Shown here: piece after piece, positions 6,611 to 12,102 of the stretch
Numbering within the stretch: the first letter of the stretch is position 1
Layout of the letters: each line of letters begins with the position of its first letter
Source of the DNA: Promethearchaeota archaeon
GTDB lineage: Archaea > Asgardarchaeota > Lokiarchaeia > Sigynarchaeales > SOKP01
DNA length: 12,102 bases
Assembly (NCBI GenBank): GCA_014729315.1
Contig: WJKD01000303.1
Coordinates: forward strand, 1-12,102
Direction: 5' to 3'
The notes under the pieces: generated by a model
Told to the model about the DNA's origin: nothing
Seen by the model: the letters and a program-made list of their open reading frames with translations, nothing else
Databases searched by the model: none
Made by a program: the position numbers and the translations under genes

Positions 6611-7108
6611 ATGGCAAAGAAAAAAAAAACAGATCCTGAAGAGGACGATGACAACTTCGGAGAAGATTTATTTGGAGACGACGAAATTGAAAGTATATAT
6701 CCTAAAATAGAAAAATCTACAGAAGCAGACAAAGTAGAAAAGGTCGAAGAAGTAGAAGGCGCTGTAGAAGCAGAGTTCGAAGAAGAGTTAGAATTTGAAC
6801 TTGAGCAAGAAGCTGAGGCACCTGACTATAAATATCTTTCCTTAGAAATAAAATCTGGTATTAAAGAAAACGACTACGAGCTTAAAGTTATTGGACAATC
6901 TCATGGATTTTGTAATATTCTCGTAAAACATTTACTTGAAGTAGAGGGTGTAAAAATCGCCGCTTATAAGTATACTAGAATAGAACCTGCCAAAATTTTC
7001 ATCCAAATTGAACAAAGTAATAAAATTAAAGAAATCCTTCATAAAGCAATTGAATCTTTAAGAGAAGAGGTTATGGAAGTTCAAAAATTATTTGAGAAAA
7101 TAAGTTAG
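6611..7108 (+). CDS. rpoL: RNA polymerase subunit L (Rpo11/Rpb11-like) with acidic N-terminal extension
   Basis: Rpo11 pairs with Rpo3 as the archaeal counterpart of the bacterial alpha dimer and nucleates RNA polymerase assembly. The C-terminal ~94 residues (72-165) match the family: GQSHGFCNILVKHLLE (95-110) corresponds to the conserved G.DHTL.N.L...L. helix, followed by KIAAYKYTRIEPAKIFIQI and the long closing helix. Residues 8-71 are an extra low-complexity tail with 29 Asp/Glu and only 4 Lys, including the tandem FGEDLFGDDE; ordinary archaeal RpoL is about 90-100 residues. I use ATG 6611 with GGAG eight bases upstream; an in-frame GTG directly before it (6608) would add one residue. The core assignment is good; the role of the tail is unknown. 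Confidence 0.85.
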   Translation: MAKKKKTDPEEDDDNFGEDLFGDDEIESIYPKIEKSTEADKVEKVEEVEGAVEAEFEEELEFELEQEAEAPDYKYLSLEIKSGIKENDYELKVIGQSHGFCNILVKHLLEVEGVKIAAYKYTRIEPAKIFIQIEQSNKIKEILHKAIESLREEVMEVQKLFEKIS

Positions 7109-7123
7109 AATATAATCGCTCTC

Positions 7124-7130
7124 TTTTTTT
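7124..7130 (+). terminator. T-run after rpoL
   Basis: Seven T residues begin 15 bases after the rpoL stop and lie before the next gene. This fits archaeal oligo-dT termination. Confidence 0.45.
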
Positions 7131-7168
7131 ACAAAATTTTAAAAGAATAAGAAATTCTACCTTATTTA

Positions 7169-7624
7169 ATGTCTTCCTACGAGTTAATAATTAGTGATTT
7201 AATCAATTTAAATTCAAAAAAAAGAATAGGTACTGATAAGGGTCTCGCAAAAATAGGAGATGGTATCGTTAATTTTACTTACTCTATTGCAAAATCTATT
7301 TATTTAACTCAAAATAGCTCTAATAAATACATAATCCGTACCGGAACGAAGGTGAATAAATATATTCTGTCAAATGCTCTGAAAGAAGCAGGTATGAAAG
7401 ATTTTGCTAAAAACAGAGCTGATGCTCACGATCTTGCTGATACAGTAGAAGGGATCGTAGCATATGTTTGGCTACGAAAAAAGATTACTGTTTCTCAAAT
7501 TATTGATCTTTTATCAAAGAATCTAACGGGCAATCTTCAGAAAAGATCTGAGGAAATTGATTCGGCGGCAATTGCTTTCACTGAGCTATTAAATTCAATA
7601 AAGGAATATTTACCGGATAAGTGA
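7169..7624 (+). CDS. RNase III-fold protein without dsRNA-binding domain
   Basis: This 151-residue, all-helical protein resembles archaeal 'ribonuclease III family' proteins and bacterial Mini-III. LAKIGDGIVNF (26-36) corresponds to the RNase III signature around the metal-binding Asp (D31). HDLADTVEGIVAYVWL (87-102) corresponds to the second motif, with D91 and E94 at the positions of the other catalytic acids. The Glu four residues before the signature Asp in classical RNase III is replaced by Ala (A27), as also happens in Mini-III, and no dsRNA-binding domain follows. Cleavage activity is therefore plausible but not assured. The ATG start lacks an obvious Shine-Dalgarno. The gene is three bases upstream of the DUF99 gene and almost certainly cotranscribed with it. 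Confidence 0.75.
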   Translation: MSSYELIISDLINLNSKKRIGTDKGLAKIGDGIVNFTYSIAKSIYLTQNSSNKYIIRTGTKVNKYILSNALKEAGMKDFAKNRADAHDLADTVEGIVAYVWLRKKITVSQIIDLLSKNLTGNLQKRSEEIDSAAIAFTELLNSIKEYLPDK

Positions 7625-7627
7625 AAA

Positions 7628-8188
7628 ATGAAGAAAAATCCTATAACAATTGGTATTGACGATGCCAGGTTCGAATTAAACGCTAAGGAAAAATACACAC
7701 CATTAATAGGGGTGGTCTGTCAAGGACTTAGAGTTGTCAATGTATTGAGAGAGAAGGTCACTATTGACGGGAATGATGCGACTAATGCTCTAATAAAATT
7801 AATTCGAAAAACTGATAAGCTCGTACAGTACGTTCTCACTGATACTATCACATTTGCGGGATTCAATATAGCAGACCTCCAAGAAGTTTATAAAACAACC
7901 AAAAAACCGATAATAGCGATAACTGAACGAGAAGTCAATCTTGATACAGTAAAAATTGCTCTTCAAAAAAAGTTTCCAAAGAAATATAAGAACAAATTTC
8001 AAAACATTGTGAACGCAGGGAACTTATATCAAACAAGCATAAAAACTGCTGGAGGTCTATCAAATGTATATTTTCATATGATAGGAATTCCAATATCAGA
8101 AGTAGAAGAATTATTGAAAATTTTATGCATTGACTCGAAAATGCCCGAACCAATTCGTATTGCTCATATTATAGGGAGAATTTTTTAA
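7628..8188 (+). CDS. DUF99 / endonuclease dU family protein
   Basis: This 186-residue protein belongs to the archaeal DUF99 family (Pfam Endo_dU), which is structurally related to endonuclease V. Family motifs are present in order: IGIDDARF (8-15) with the Asp pair D11/D12, VTIDGNDAT (44-52), LTDTITFAGFN (70-80) and PEPIRIAHIIG (173-183). The acids D11, D12 and D72 are candidates for metal binding by analogy with the endonuclease V fold. The substrate in vivo is not established. The gene follows the RNase III-like gene by three bases, and the pair forms the only clear operon in the window. Its stop lies 21 bp from the convergent GTPase gene. The family call is firm; the biochemical name is only a family label. 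Confidence 0.88.
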   Translation: MKKNPITIGIDDARFELNAKEKYTPLIGVVCQGLRVVNVLREKVTIDGNDATNALIKLIRKTDKLVQYVLTDTITFAGFNIADLQEVYKTTKKPIIAITEREVNLDTVKIALQKKFPKKYKNKFQNIVNAGNLYQTSIKTAGGLSNVYFHMIGIPISEVEELLKILCIDSKMPEPIRIAHIIGRIF

Positions 8189-8209
8189 AAAAGACTGATG
8201 TAATGTAAA

Positions 8210-8686
8210 TTATTCTTCATTCATTTCATATTCAAGAATATCTTTCATTCTTTCTCTCAGTTCCGTCCTAATAGCACTCATACCATATGTTCTTATGCCT
8301 AGCTTCTTTTGAATATCTTCGGGTTCTAATACTCCCGGGAGATCTTGCTTGTTTGCTATAGCTATGATTTTTGAACCTATACACCGAGCGTATCTTTCGC
8401 AAATATCCTTAGTTTCCTCTATGTTTTTTTCTGTTGAGTCAGTGACTAAGACCGCAAGTCCTGCGCCCTTGAGAAAGTCTTGCCACATGAATTTAAAACG
8501 CTCTTGTCCTCCTAGGTCCCAAACAGCACATCTCTGACCATTCAAAAGGGAGTCCTCAATTTCTAATCCGATAGTAGGCTTCCTTTCCGTGTTTACTTTC
8601 TTGCCTTGGAGTAAGGAAACTAAGGTTGATTTACCTACGCCACTTTGCCCGAAAAAACAAATTTTTTGGGAATTTTTAGCAATCAT
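8210..8686 (-). CDS. Arf/Ras-type small GTPase (Asgard eukaryotic-signature protein)
   Basis: A 158-residue single-domain GTPase. All five G motifs are visible: P-loop GQSGVGKST (13-21, K19), switch I Thr T38 in PTIG, switch II WDLGGQERF (56-64, Q61), NKQD (112-115) and SA (137-138). WDLGG and the PTIG.E spacing are Arf/Sar-like, while GQERF is the Ras/Rab form, so the protein sits between the two. Nothing indicates lipidation: there is no Gly at position 2 for myristoylation and no C-terminal Cys for prenylation, and the tail ends in acidic residues. I start at ATG 8686; a TTG two codons earlier (8692) would give two extra residues. Proteins like this are abundant in Asgard archaea. The cellular role and any partner GAP or GEF are unknown; none is encoded here. 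Confidence 0.9.
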   Translation of the reverse strand: MIAKNSQKICFFGQSGVGKSTLVSLLQGKKVNTERKPTIGLEIEDSLLNGQRCAVWDLGGQERFKFMWQDFLKGAGLAVLVTDSTEKNIEETKDICERYARCIGSKIIAIANKQDLPGVLEPEDIQKKLGIRTYGMSAIRTELRERMKDILEYEMNEE

Positions 8687-8706
8687 AATCAACTAATTCT
8701 CAATAC

Positions 8707-8713
8707 TATATAT
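8707..8713 (-). promoter_or_regulatory. Putative TATA box of the small GTPase gene
   Basis: TATATAT is centred about 24 bases upstream of the ATG at 8686, the same spacing seen before other genes in this window. This supports ATG 8686 over the upstream TTG and implies a leaderless or nearly leaderless mRNA. Confidence 0.45.
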
Positions 8714-8850
8714 TATGAGTAGAATTGAGATTAGCCAATTCAAATAATAAAATGATATTTGGATATTACATTATAAATATTAGTCTTTATTTCTTTGAAT
8801 CAAATGAAAATCCCTATTCAAAAAAGAGAAATTAAAATAAAAATTTGATC

Positions 8851-8880
8851 TTCAAAGGATTTAAATAGAGATCCTTCGAA
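8851..8880 (+). promoter_or_regulatory. Dyad symmetry around a putative TATA box upstream of the transporter gene
   Basis: The left arm TTCAAAGGAT (8851-8860) and right arm ATCCTTCGAA (8871-8880) are inverted copies with one mismatch in ten. They flank the 10-base spacer TTAAATAGAG. Taken with the last T of the left arm, the spacer gives TTTAAATAG, a good archaeal box A, about 56 bases before the transporter ATG. A dyad over box A is what one expects for a repressor operator that blocks TBP, or for control of an inducible transporter. Confidence 0.5.
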
Positions 8881-8920
8881 ATTATTAATATTTACTTTTA
8901 TTTTATAGTGATGATATTTT

Positions 8921-10318
8921 ATGAGTAAATCTAATAACCAAAGTCAGGAAGTTGCTAAATACTCCTCTAAAACGCATTGGTCATTCAGTTTAGGAAGCTT
9001 TTTAGATCAATTTTATGTAAGCTCCTTCACTGTACGAGTTATTTTTTATTATGAGAATGAACTGTTTCTTTCAATTATACTCATTGGTATCGCTTACGCG
9101 AGTTATGGATTCTGGAATATGATTAACGATCCCTTGTTAGGCTGGTTATCCGATAAGGTTACATTATTCAATAATAAAATGGGACGCCGTTTTCCTTGGT
9201 TCTTAATTGGTGCGATAATTATGAATTTCGTATATATCCTAATCTTTTTTGTTCCGGTCACCGAGCAATTAAGCATGTTTATATGGTTGCTAGTCACGAT
9301 CTGTCTTTTTGAAACATGCTATTCCTTATGGCAAGTGAATTGGCTAGCGTTGTATCCAGATAAATTTAGATCGCATAAAGAACGAACCAAAATTGGTGCA
9401 ACAAGCACTATCTGTGCGCAATTAGGTTCAATCACCGGAATTATAATACCTCCATTATTTATTTCGTATGGAAATATTAGTTCCTACATAACAGCTGCAC
9501 TAGTTGTGTCAGTAGTAGGTTTCATTTTTGTATTTCTAATAATTCCCGGTATGCGTGAGGATAAAGAATTAATTTCCCGACAAATGAGGGCTATTGAAGC
9601 GCAGAAGGAAGATAAAGAATCGTATTTTCAAGTTTTAAAGACTGCTGTGAAACAAAAGAATTTCATGTCTTATATTTTTTTCTACATGTTCTATTATACT
9701 GTTCCATTATTACTTCTTTCTTCATTACCTTTCTGGGTCTTATATGTCGTTGATTCTACTAATCCAAATTTAGAAACACTCTTAGCAGGGATGTTTTTAT
9801 TAGGAGCTGCGTTGGGTGTGCCCCTATGGCTAAAGATGGGAAGAAAATATGGTAATCGAAAAGCTTATCTCTATGGCTCCATATCTACATTCTTTATTTT
9901 TGTTCCCTTGTTTTTTGTTTCAGAATTAATTATTACATTAGTGGTGTTGTTCTTTTTAGGCTTCTCCTATGGATCAATGTGGACTCTGCTTTATCCAGGA
10001 TTTTCAGATGTGATGGACGAGATTGTTATCAAAACGGGCAAAAGAAAAGAAGGCGCGTATACCGGTATTAGAACCTTTGTAGGTAGACTAGCATTCGTTT
10101 TTCAAGCAGTCGTCTTTGCCATAATTCACCAAGTTACGCATTACGAACCTGGAGCGTCTACACAAGATCCTTTAGCTCTATTCGGAATTAGATTTATTAT
10201 GGCGGGAGTTCCTATGATTTGTTTTGCCGCATGCACGCTTCTGATAGCGTTTGTCAACGATTTGACTTTAGAAAAAGTGAATGAAAATAAGATGATCTTA
10301 TCGAATATGAAATTGTAG
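8921..10318 (+). CDS. GPH/MelB-type MFS transporter (glycoside:cation symporter family)
   Basis: A 465-residue integral membrane protein with about 12 helices, a central cytoplasmic loop (~210-240) and the major facilitator layout. WNMINDPLLGWLSD (65-78) followed by GRRFPWFLIG (88-97) is the helix II and loop 2-3 signature of the MelB/GPH sugar:cation symporters. Relative to E. coli MelB, whose cation site has two Asp in WDAINDP (D55 and D59, from memory), the second Asp is kept (D70) but the first is Asn (N66). Coupling may therefore differ. The substrate cannot be read from the sequence. It is a single gene with its own promoter, possible operator and strong T-run terminator, and there are no sugar-degradation genes beside it. 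Confidence 0.85.
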   Translation: MSKSNNQSQEVAKYSSKTHWSFSLGSFLDQFYVSSFTVRVIFYYENELFLSIILIGIAYASYGFWNMINDPLLGWLSDKVTLFNNKMGRRFPWFLIGAIIMNFVYILIFFVPVTEQLSMFIWLLVTICLFETCYSLWQVNWLALYPDKFRSHKERTKIGATSTICAQLGSITGIIIPPLFISYGNISSYITAALVVSVVGFIFVFLIIPGMREDKELISRQMRAIEAQKEDKESYFQVLKTAVKQKNFMSYIFFYMFYYTVPLLLLSSLPFWVLYVVDSTNPNLETLLAGMFLLGAALGVPLWLKMGRKYGNRKAYLYGSISTFFIFVPLFFVSELIITLVVLFFLGFSYGSMWTLLYPGFSDVMDEIVIKTGKRKEGAYTGIRTFVGRLAFVFQAVVFAIIHQVTHYEPGASTQDPLALFGIRFIMAGVPMICFAACTLLIAFVNDLTLEKVNENKMILSNMKL

Positions 10319-10324
10319 AATCTC

Positions 10325-10355
10325 TTTTTTTTTTAATTTTCATTAATTTTTTTTT
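10325..10355 (+). terminator. Double T-run terminator after the transporter gene
   Basis: Ten T residues (10325-10334) and nine more (10347-10355) follow the transporter stop, the strongest oligo-dT signal on the plus strand in this window. Confidence 0.55.
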
Positions 10356-10480
10356 GTTTATCATAACTAAATCTTATTGTTCCTTACTTAACTTCCTAAT
10401 ATAGATTCAATCATAAAGAAAATCAGTTCCCAAAAATACTCTAAATAGGACTTACAACTCAAAATTTAAATAAGGAAGTC

Positions 10481-10519
10481 AAAAAAAATTTTTTTAGAAT
10501 AAAAGAAAGCAAAAAAAAA
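10481..10519 (-). terminator. T-runs after aEF1A (minus strand), with an A8T7 element
   Basis: On the minus strand a run of nine T (10519-10511) starts 11 bases after the aEF1A stop, and a run of eight T (10488-10481) follows. The adjacent plus-strand T7 (10489-10495) makes AAAAAAAATTTTTTT, which could stop transcription from either side between the convergent transporter and aEF1A genes. Confidence 0.5.
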
Positions 10520-10529
10520 TTGTTTAAAT

Positions 10530-11828
10530 TTAAGCTCCGGTCTCAATTTCCTTAACTATACCGACCGCTACTGTCCTGCCCATATCTCGAACTGCAAATC
10601 TACCCATTTCTGGAATCTCAGTGTATTTTTCAAGACAGAGTTTCTTAATGGGCGCAAGTTCAACAATGGCAGCTTCGTTTCTTTTCAAGAATTTTGGATT
10701 GTCTTCAATAACGGCACCAGTCTTCTGATCTAACTTTTTCATTAAACTGGTGAATCTCGCTGCAACTTGGGCGGTATGTGCGTGAACAACCGGGGTATAA
10801 CCTTGAGCAATCGCCGTAGGATGCCAGATAACGATAATTTGTCCGGTCCATTTTCCTTTTGGCGTTATAATTGTTGGAGGATTATCAGGGTGCCCCAAGC
10901 AATCTCCTCGACTTACATCCTTTAAGGTAATTCCTCTTATGCTAAAACCTACATTATCTCCGGGTTCGGCTCTTGGAATTTCCTCGTGGTGCATTTCAAT
11001 CGAGCGGATCTCTCCTTGAAATTCTGTGGGCATTATAACAATTTTATCTCCTTTCTTTAAGACGCCAGTTTCTACTCTACCTACAGGAACTACTCCAGTC
11101 CCCTTAATTTTGTAAGCATCTTGAATAGGAAGTCTTAATGGTTTGTCTAACGGCTTCTCGGGAACTTCGAACTTGTCAATTGCCTCAACTAAAGTGGGAC
11201 CATCGTACCAAGACAATTTATCGATAGGTTCCGTTAAATTCTCGCCTTTGAGACCGCTTACCGGAACAAATGGAATCTTTTTGACCGGAAATCCAATATT
11301 TCGTAATAAACCAGACACCGCTTCTTTACATTCTTTATATCTATCTTCGTCGTAATCCCATACATCAGCTTTGTTGATTGCAACAACTAATTGCTTTACT
11401 CCAAGAGTTTGGGCTAAGTATGCGTGTTCTCTCGTTTGTCCATTTGCGGCAATCCCTACTTCCATTTCTCCTTTCTTTCCTGACACTACAAGGATAGCAG
11501 CATCTGCTTGTGAAGCGCCGGTAATCATGTTTTTAACGAAGTCTGCGTGTCCAGGAGCATCGATAATCGTGAAATACTTTGACTTCGTCTCGAATTTTCG
11601 GAACGCAAGGTCAATGGTAATTCCACGCTGTCGTTCTTCTTTTAGTCTATCAAACACATATGCATAAGACCACGATTCTCTATCGTATTCTTTAGCGATT
11701 TTCTCAAGTTCTCGAGCCTCTCTATCTGTAATGGCTCCAGTCTTGATAAGCAGAGCGCCCATCATGGTGCTCTTACCGTGGTCAATGTGTCCAATAATCA
11801 CGAGATTAAGATGTTGTTTATCAGCCAT
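10530..11828 (-). CDS. tuf: Translation elongation factor aEF1A (EF-1 alpha)
   Basis: aEF1A carries aminoacyl-tRNA to the ribosome as a GTP complex. At 432 residues it is full length, with a GTPase domain followed by two beta-barrel domains. Motifs: GHIDHGKS (13-20), RGITIDL (68-74), DAPGH (90-94), NKAD (152-155, where NKMD is usual), and intact barrel motifs such as GVVPVGRVETG and EAAIVELAP. GKKGEMEVGIAANGQTREH (117-135) carries the ~11-residue insertion that separates Crenarchaeota and eukaryotes from most euryarchaea. ATG start with no Shine-Dalgarno; a TATA-like element lies ~27 bases upstream. The gene is convergent with the transporter gene, with T-runs between them. No ribosomal-protein neighbours are visible inside the window. 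Identification is secure. Confidence 0.98.
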   Translation of the reverse strand: MADKQHLNLVIIGHIDHGKSTMMGALLIKTGAITDREARELEKIAKEYDRESWSYAYVFDRLKEERQRGITIDLAFRKFETKSKYFTIIDAPGHADFVKNMITGASQADAAILVVSGKKGEMEVGIAANGQTREHAYLAQTLGVKQLVVAINKADVWDYDEDRYKECKEAVSGLLRNIGFPVKKIPFVPVSGLKGENLTEPIDKLSWYDGPTLVEAIDKFEVPEKPLDKPLRLPIQDAYKIKGTGVVPVGRVETGVLKKGDKIVIMPTEFQGEIRSIEMHHEEIPRAEPGDNVGFSIRGITLKDVSRGDCLGHPDNPPTIITPKGKWTGQIIVIWHPTAIAQGYTPVVHAHTAQVAARFTSLMKKLDQKTGAVIEDNPKFLKRNEAAIVELAPIKKLCLEKYTEIPEMGRFAVRDMGRTVAVGIVKEIETGA

Positions 11829-11850
11829 TTTTCATCAAACTTTTCATGTT

Positions 11851-11860
11851 AATTATAATT
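11851..11860 (-). promoter_or_regulatory. Putative TATA box of aEF1A
   Basis: AATTATAATT is centred about 27 bases upstream of the aEF1A ATG at 11828. The AT-rich setting keeps confidence low, but the spacing matches the pattern before several other genes here. Confidence 0.4.
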
Positions 11861-12102
11861 TTTCAATAAATACAATTGATTAATAAAGTTATTCAAACAT
11901 TATCATTAAATTTTACTGATAACGAACTTGAATATACTCTGATTTTTCATTAGATGATATTGAAGTTAAATGTTCTTCAATTTATATTTTTTTTCATTTT
12001 TTCATACCTTAGAATCAATAAATTTTAATTTTATGAATATGGGATAACCTAAACTAAAAAGTGTTATTATTCTTCGTTATTAGAGTCCTTGATTTGAAGG
12101 GA

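Noticed and set aside
8794..8803. A third TTTGAATCAA, resembling the inverted-repeat core, upstream of the transporter
   Set aside because: Only 10 bases match. A 10-mer match is expected by chance in 12 kb of AT-rich DNA, and the flanks differ.
8907..8913. C-box-like TGATGA upstream of the transporter, considered as part of a C/D box guide RNA
   Set aside because: No D box or paired C'/D' elements lie at suitable spacing.
11371..11667. 98-codon plus-strand open frame inside aEF1A
   Set aside because: It lies fully antisense to a highly conserved gene, with no recognisable product and no start signals.
12067..12102. Possible C-terminal end of a minus-strand gene running in from the right edge (SLQIKDSNNEE then stop)
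   Set aside because: Only 11 codons are visible. The acidic end looks plausible, but short open frames are common at this composition and no family can be recognised.
11829..12102. tRNA or other RNA gene in the right flank
   Set aside because: I find no cloverleaf, no GTTC-type T-loop and no GC-rich block of the kind expected for an RNA gene.

Overview
The window is AT-rich (roughly one third G+C by eye) and reads as chromosomal DNA from an archaeon, most likely an Asgard archaeon of the Lokiarchaeia or a related class. The evidence is archaeal information-processing genes (clamp-loader small subunit, Csl4 exosome subunit, RNA polymerase subunit L/Rpo11, aEF1A with the internal insertion shared by Crenarchaeota and eukaryotes, DUF99, a METTL5-type rRNA methylase) beside a eukaryote-like Arf/Ras-type small GTPase. 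There are no rRNA or tRNA genes, CRISPR arrays, insertion sequences or recombinase genes in the window.

Layout. 1-1462: a large polytopic membrane protein on the minus strand, probably a GT-C/GT39-type glycosyltransferase; a diverged inverted repeat brackets its first ~44 codons. 1599-2441: truA (+), whose 3' end overlaps by 36 bp the convergent replication factor C small subunit gene (2406-3377, -). 3494-4801: enolase (+), with the clearest Shine-Dalgarno in the window. 4827-5471: METTL5-like N6-adenine methylase (-), with no ATG, GTG or TTG codon at its natural N-terminus. 5594-7108: Csl4, a 73-residue protein of unknown function and RpoL with a long acidic N-terminal tail (all +). 7169-8188: RNase III-fold protein and DUF99 protein (+), three bases apart. 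8210-8686: Arf/Ras-like GTPase (-). 8921-10318: GPH/MelB-type transporter (+), with a 10-bp dyad around its putative TATA box. 10530-11828: aEF1A (-). The flanks 1-163 and 11829-12102 hold no gene I can support.

How the genes fit together. Much of the window concerns RNA and translation: tRNA pseudouridylation (TruA), rRNA adenine methylation (METTL5-like), RNA decay (Csl4), transcription (RpoL), a possible RNase and nuclease-fold pair, and elongation (aEF1A). Csl4 and RpoL are near neighbours in many archaea, so the small gene between them is a guilt-by-association candidate for transcription or RNA work. Several genes have a TATA-like element about 24-29 bases upstream of the start codon, which suggests leaderless or very short-leader transcripts. 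Genes are often followed by T-runs on the coding strand, so most appear to be transcribed singly; the RNase III-like/DUF99 pair is the only clear operon.

The observation most worth following is at the 5' end of the membrane-protein gene. A 144-bp segment (1330-1473) is bounded by inverted copies of a 15-bp core plus a partly matching extension. If it flipped, the gene would keep its reading frame and have a different 44-residue N-terminus that still ends in a plausible first membrane helix.
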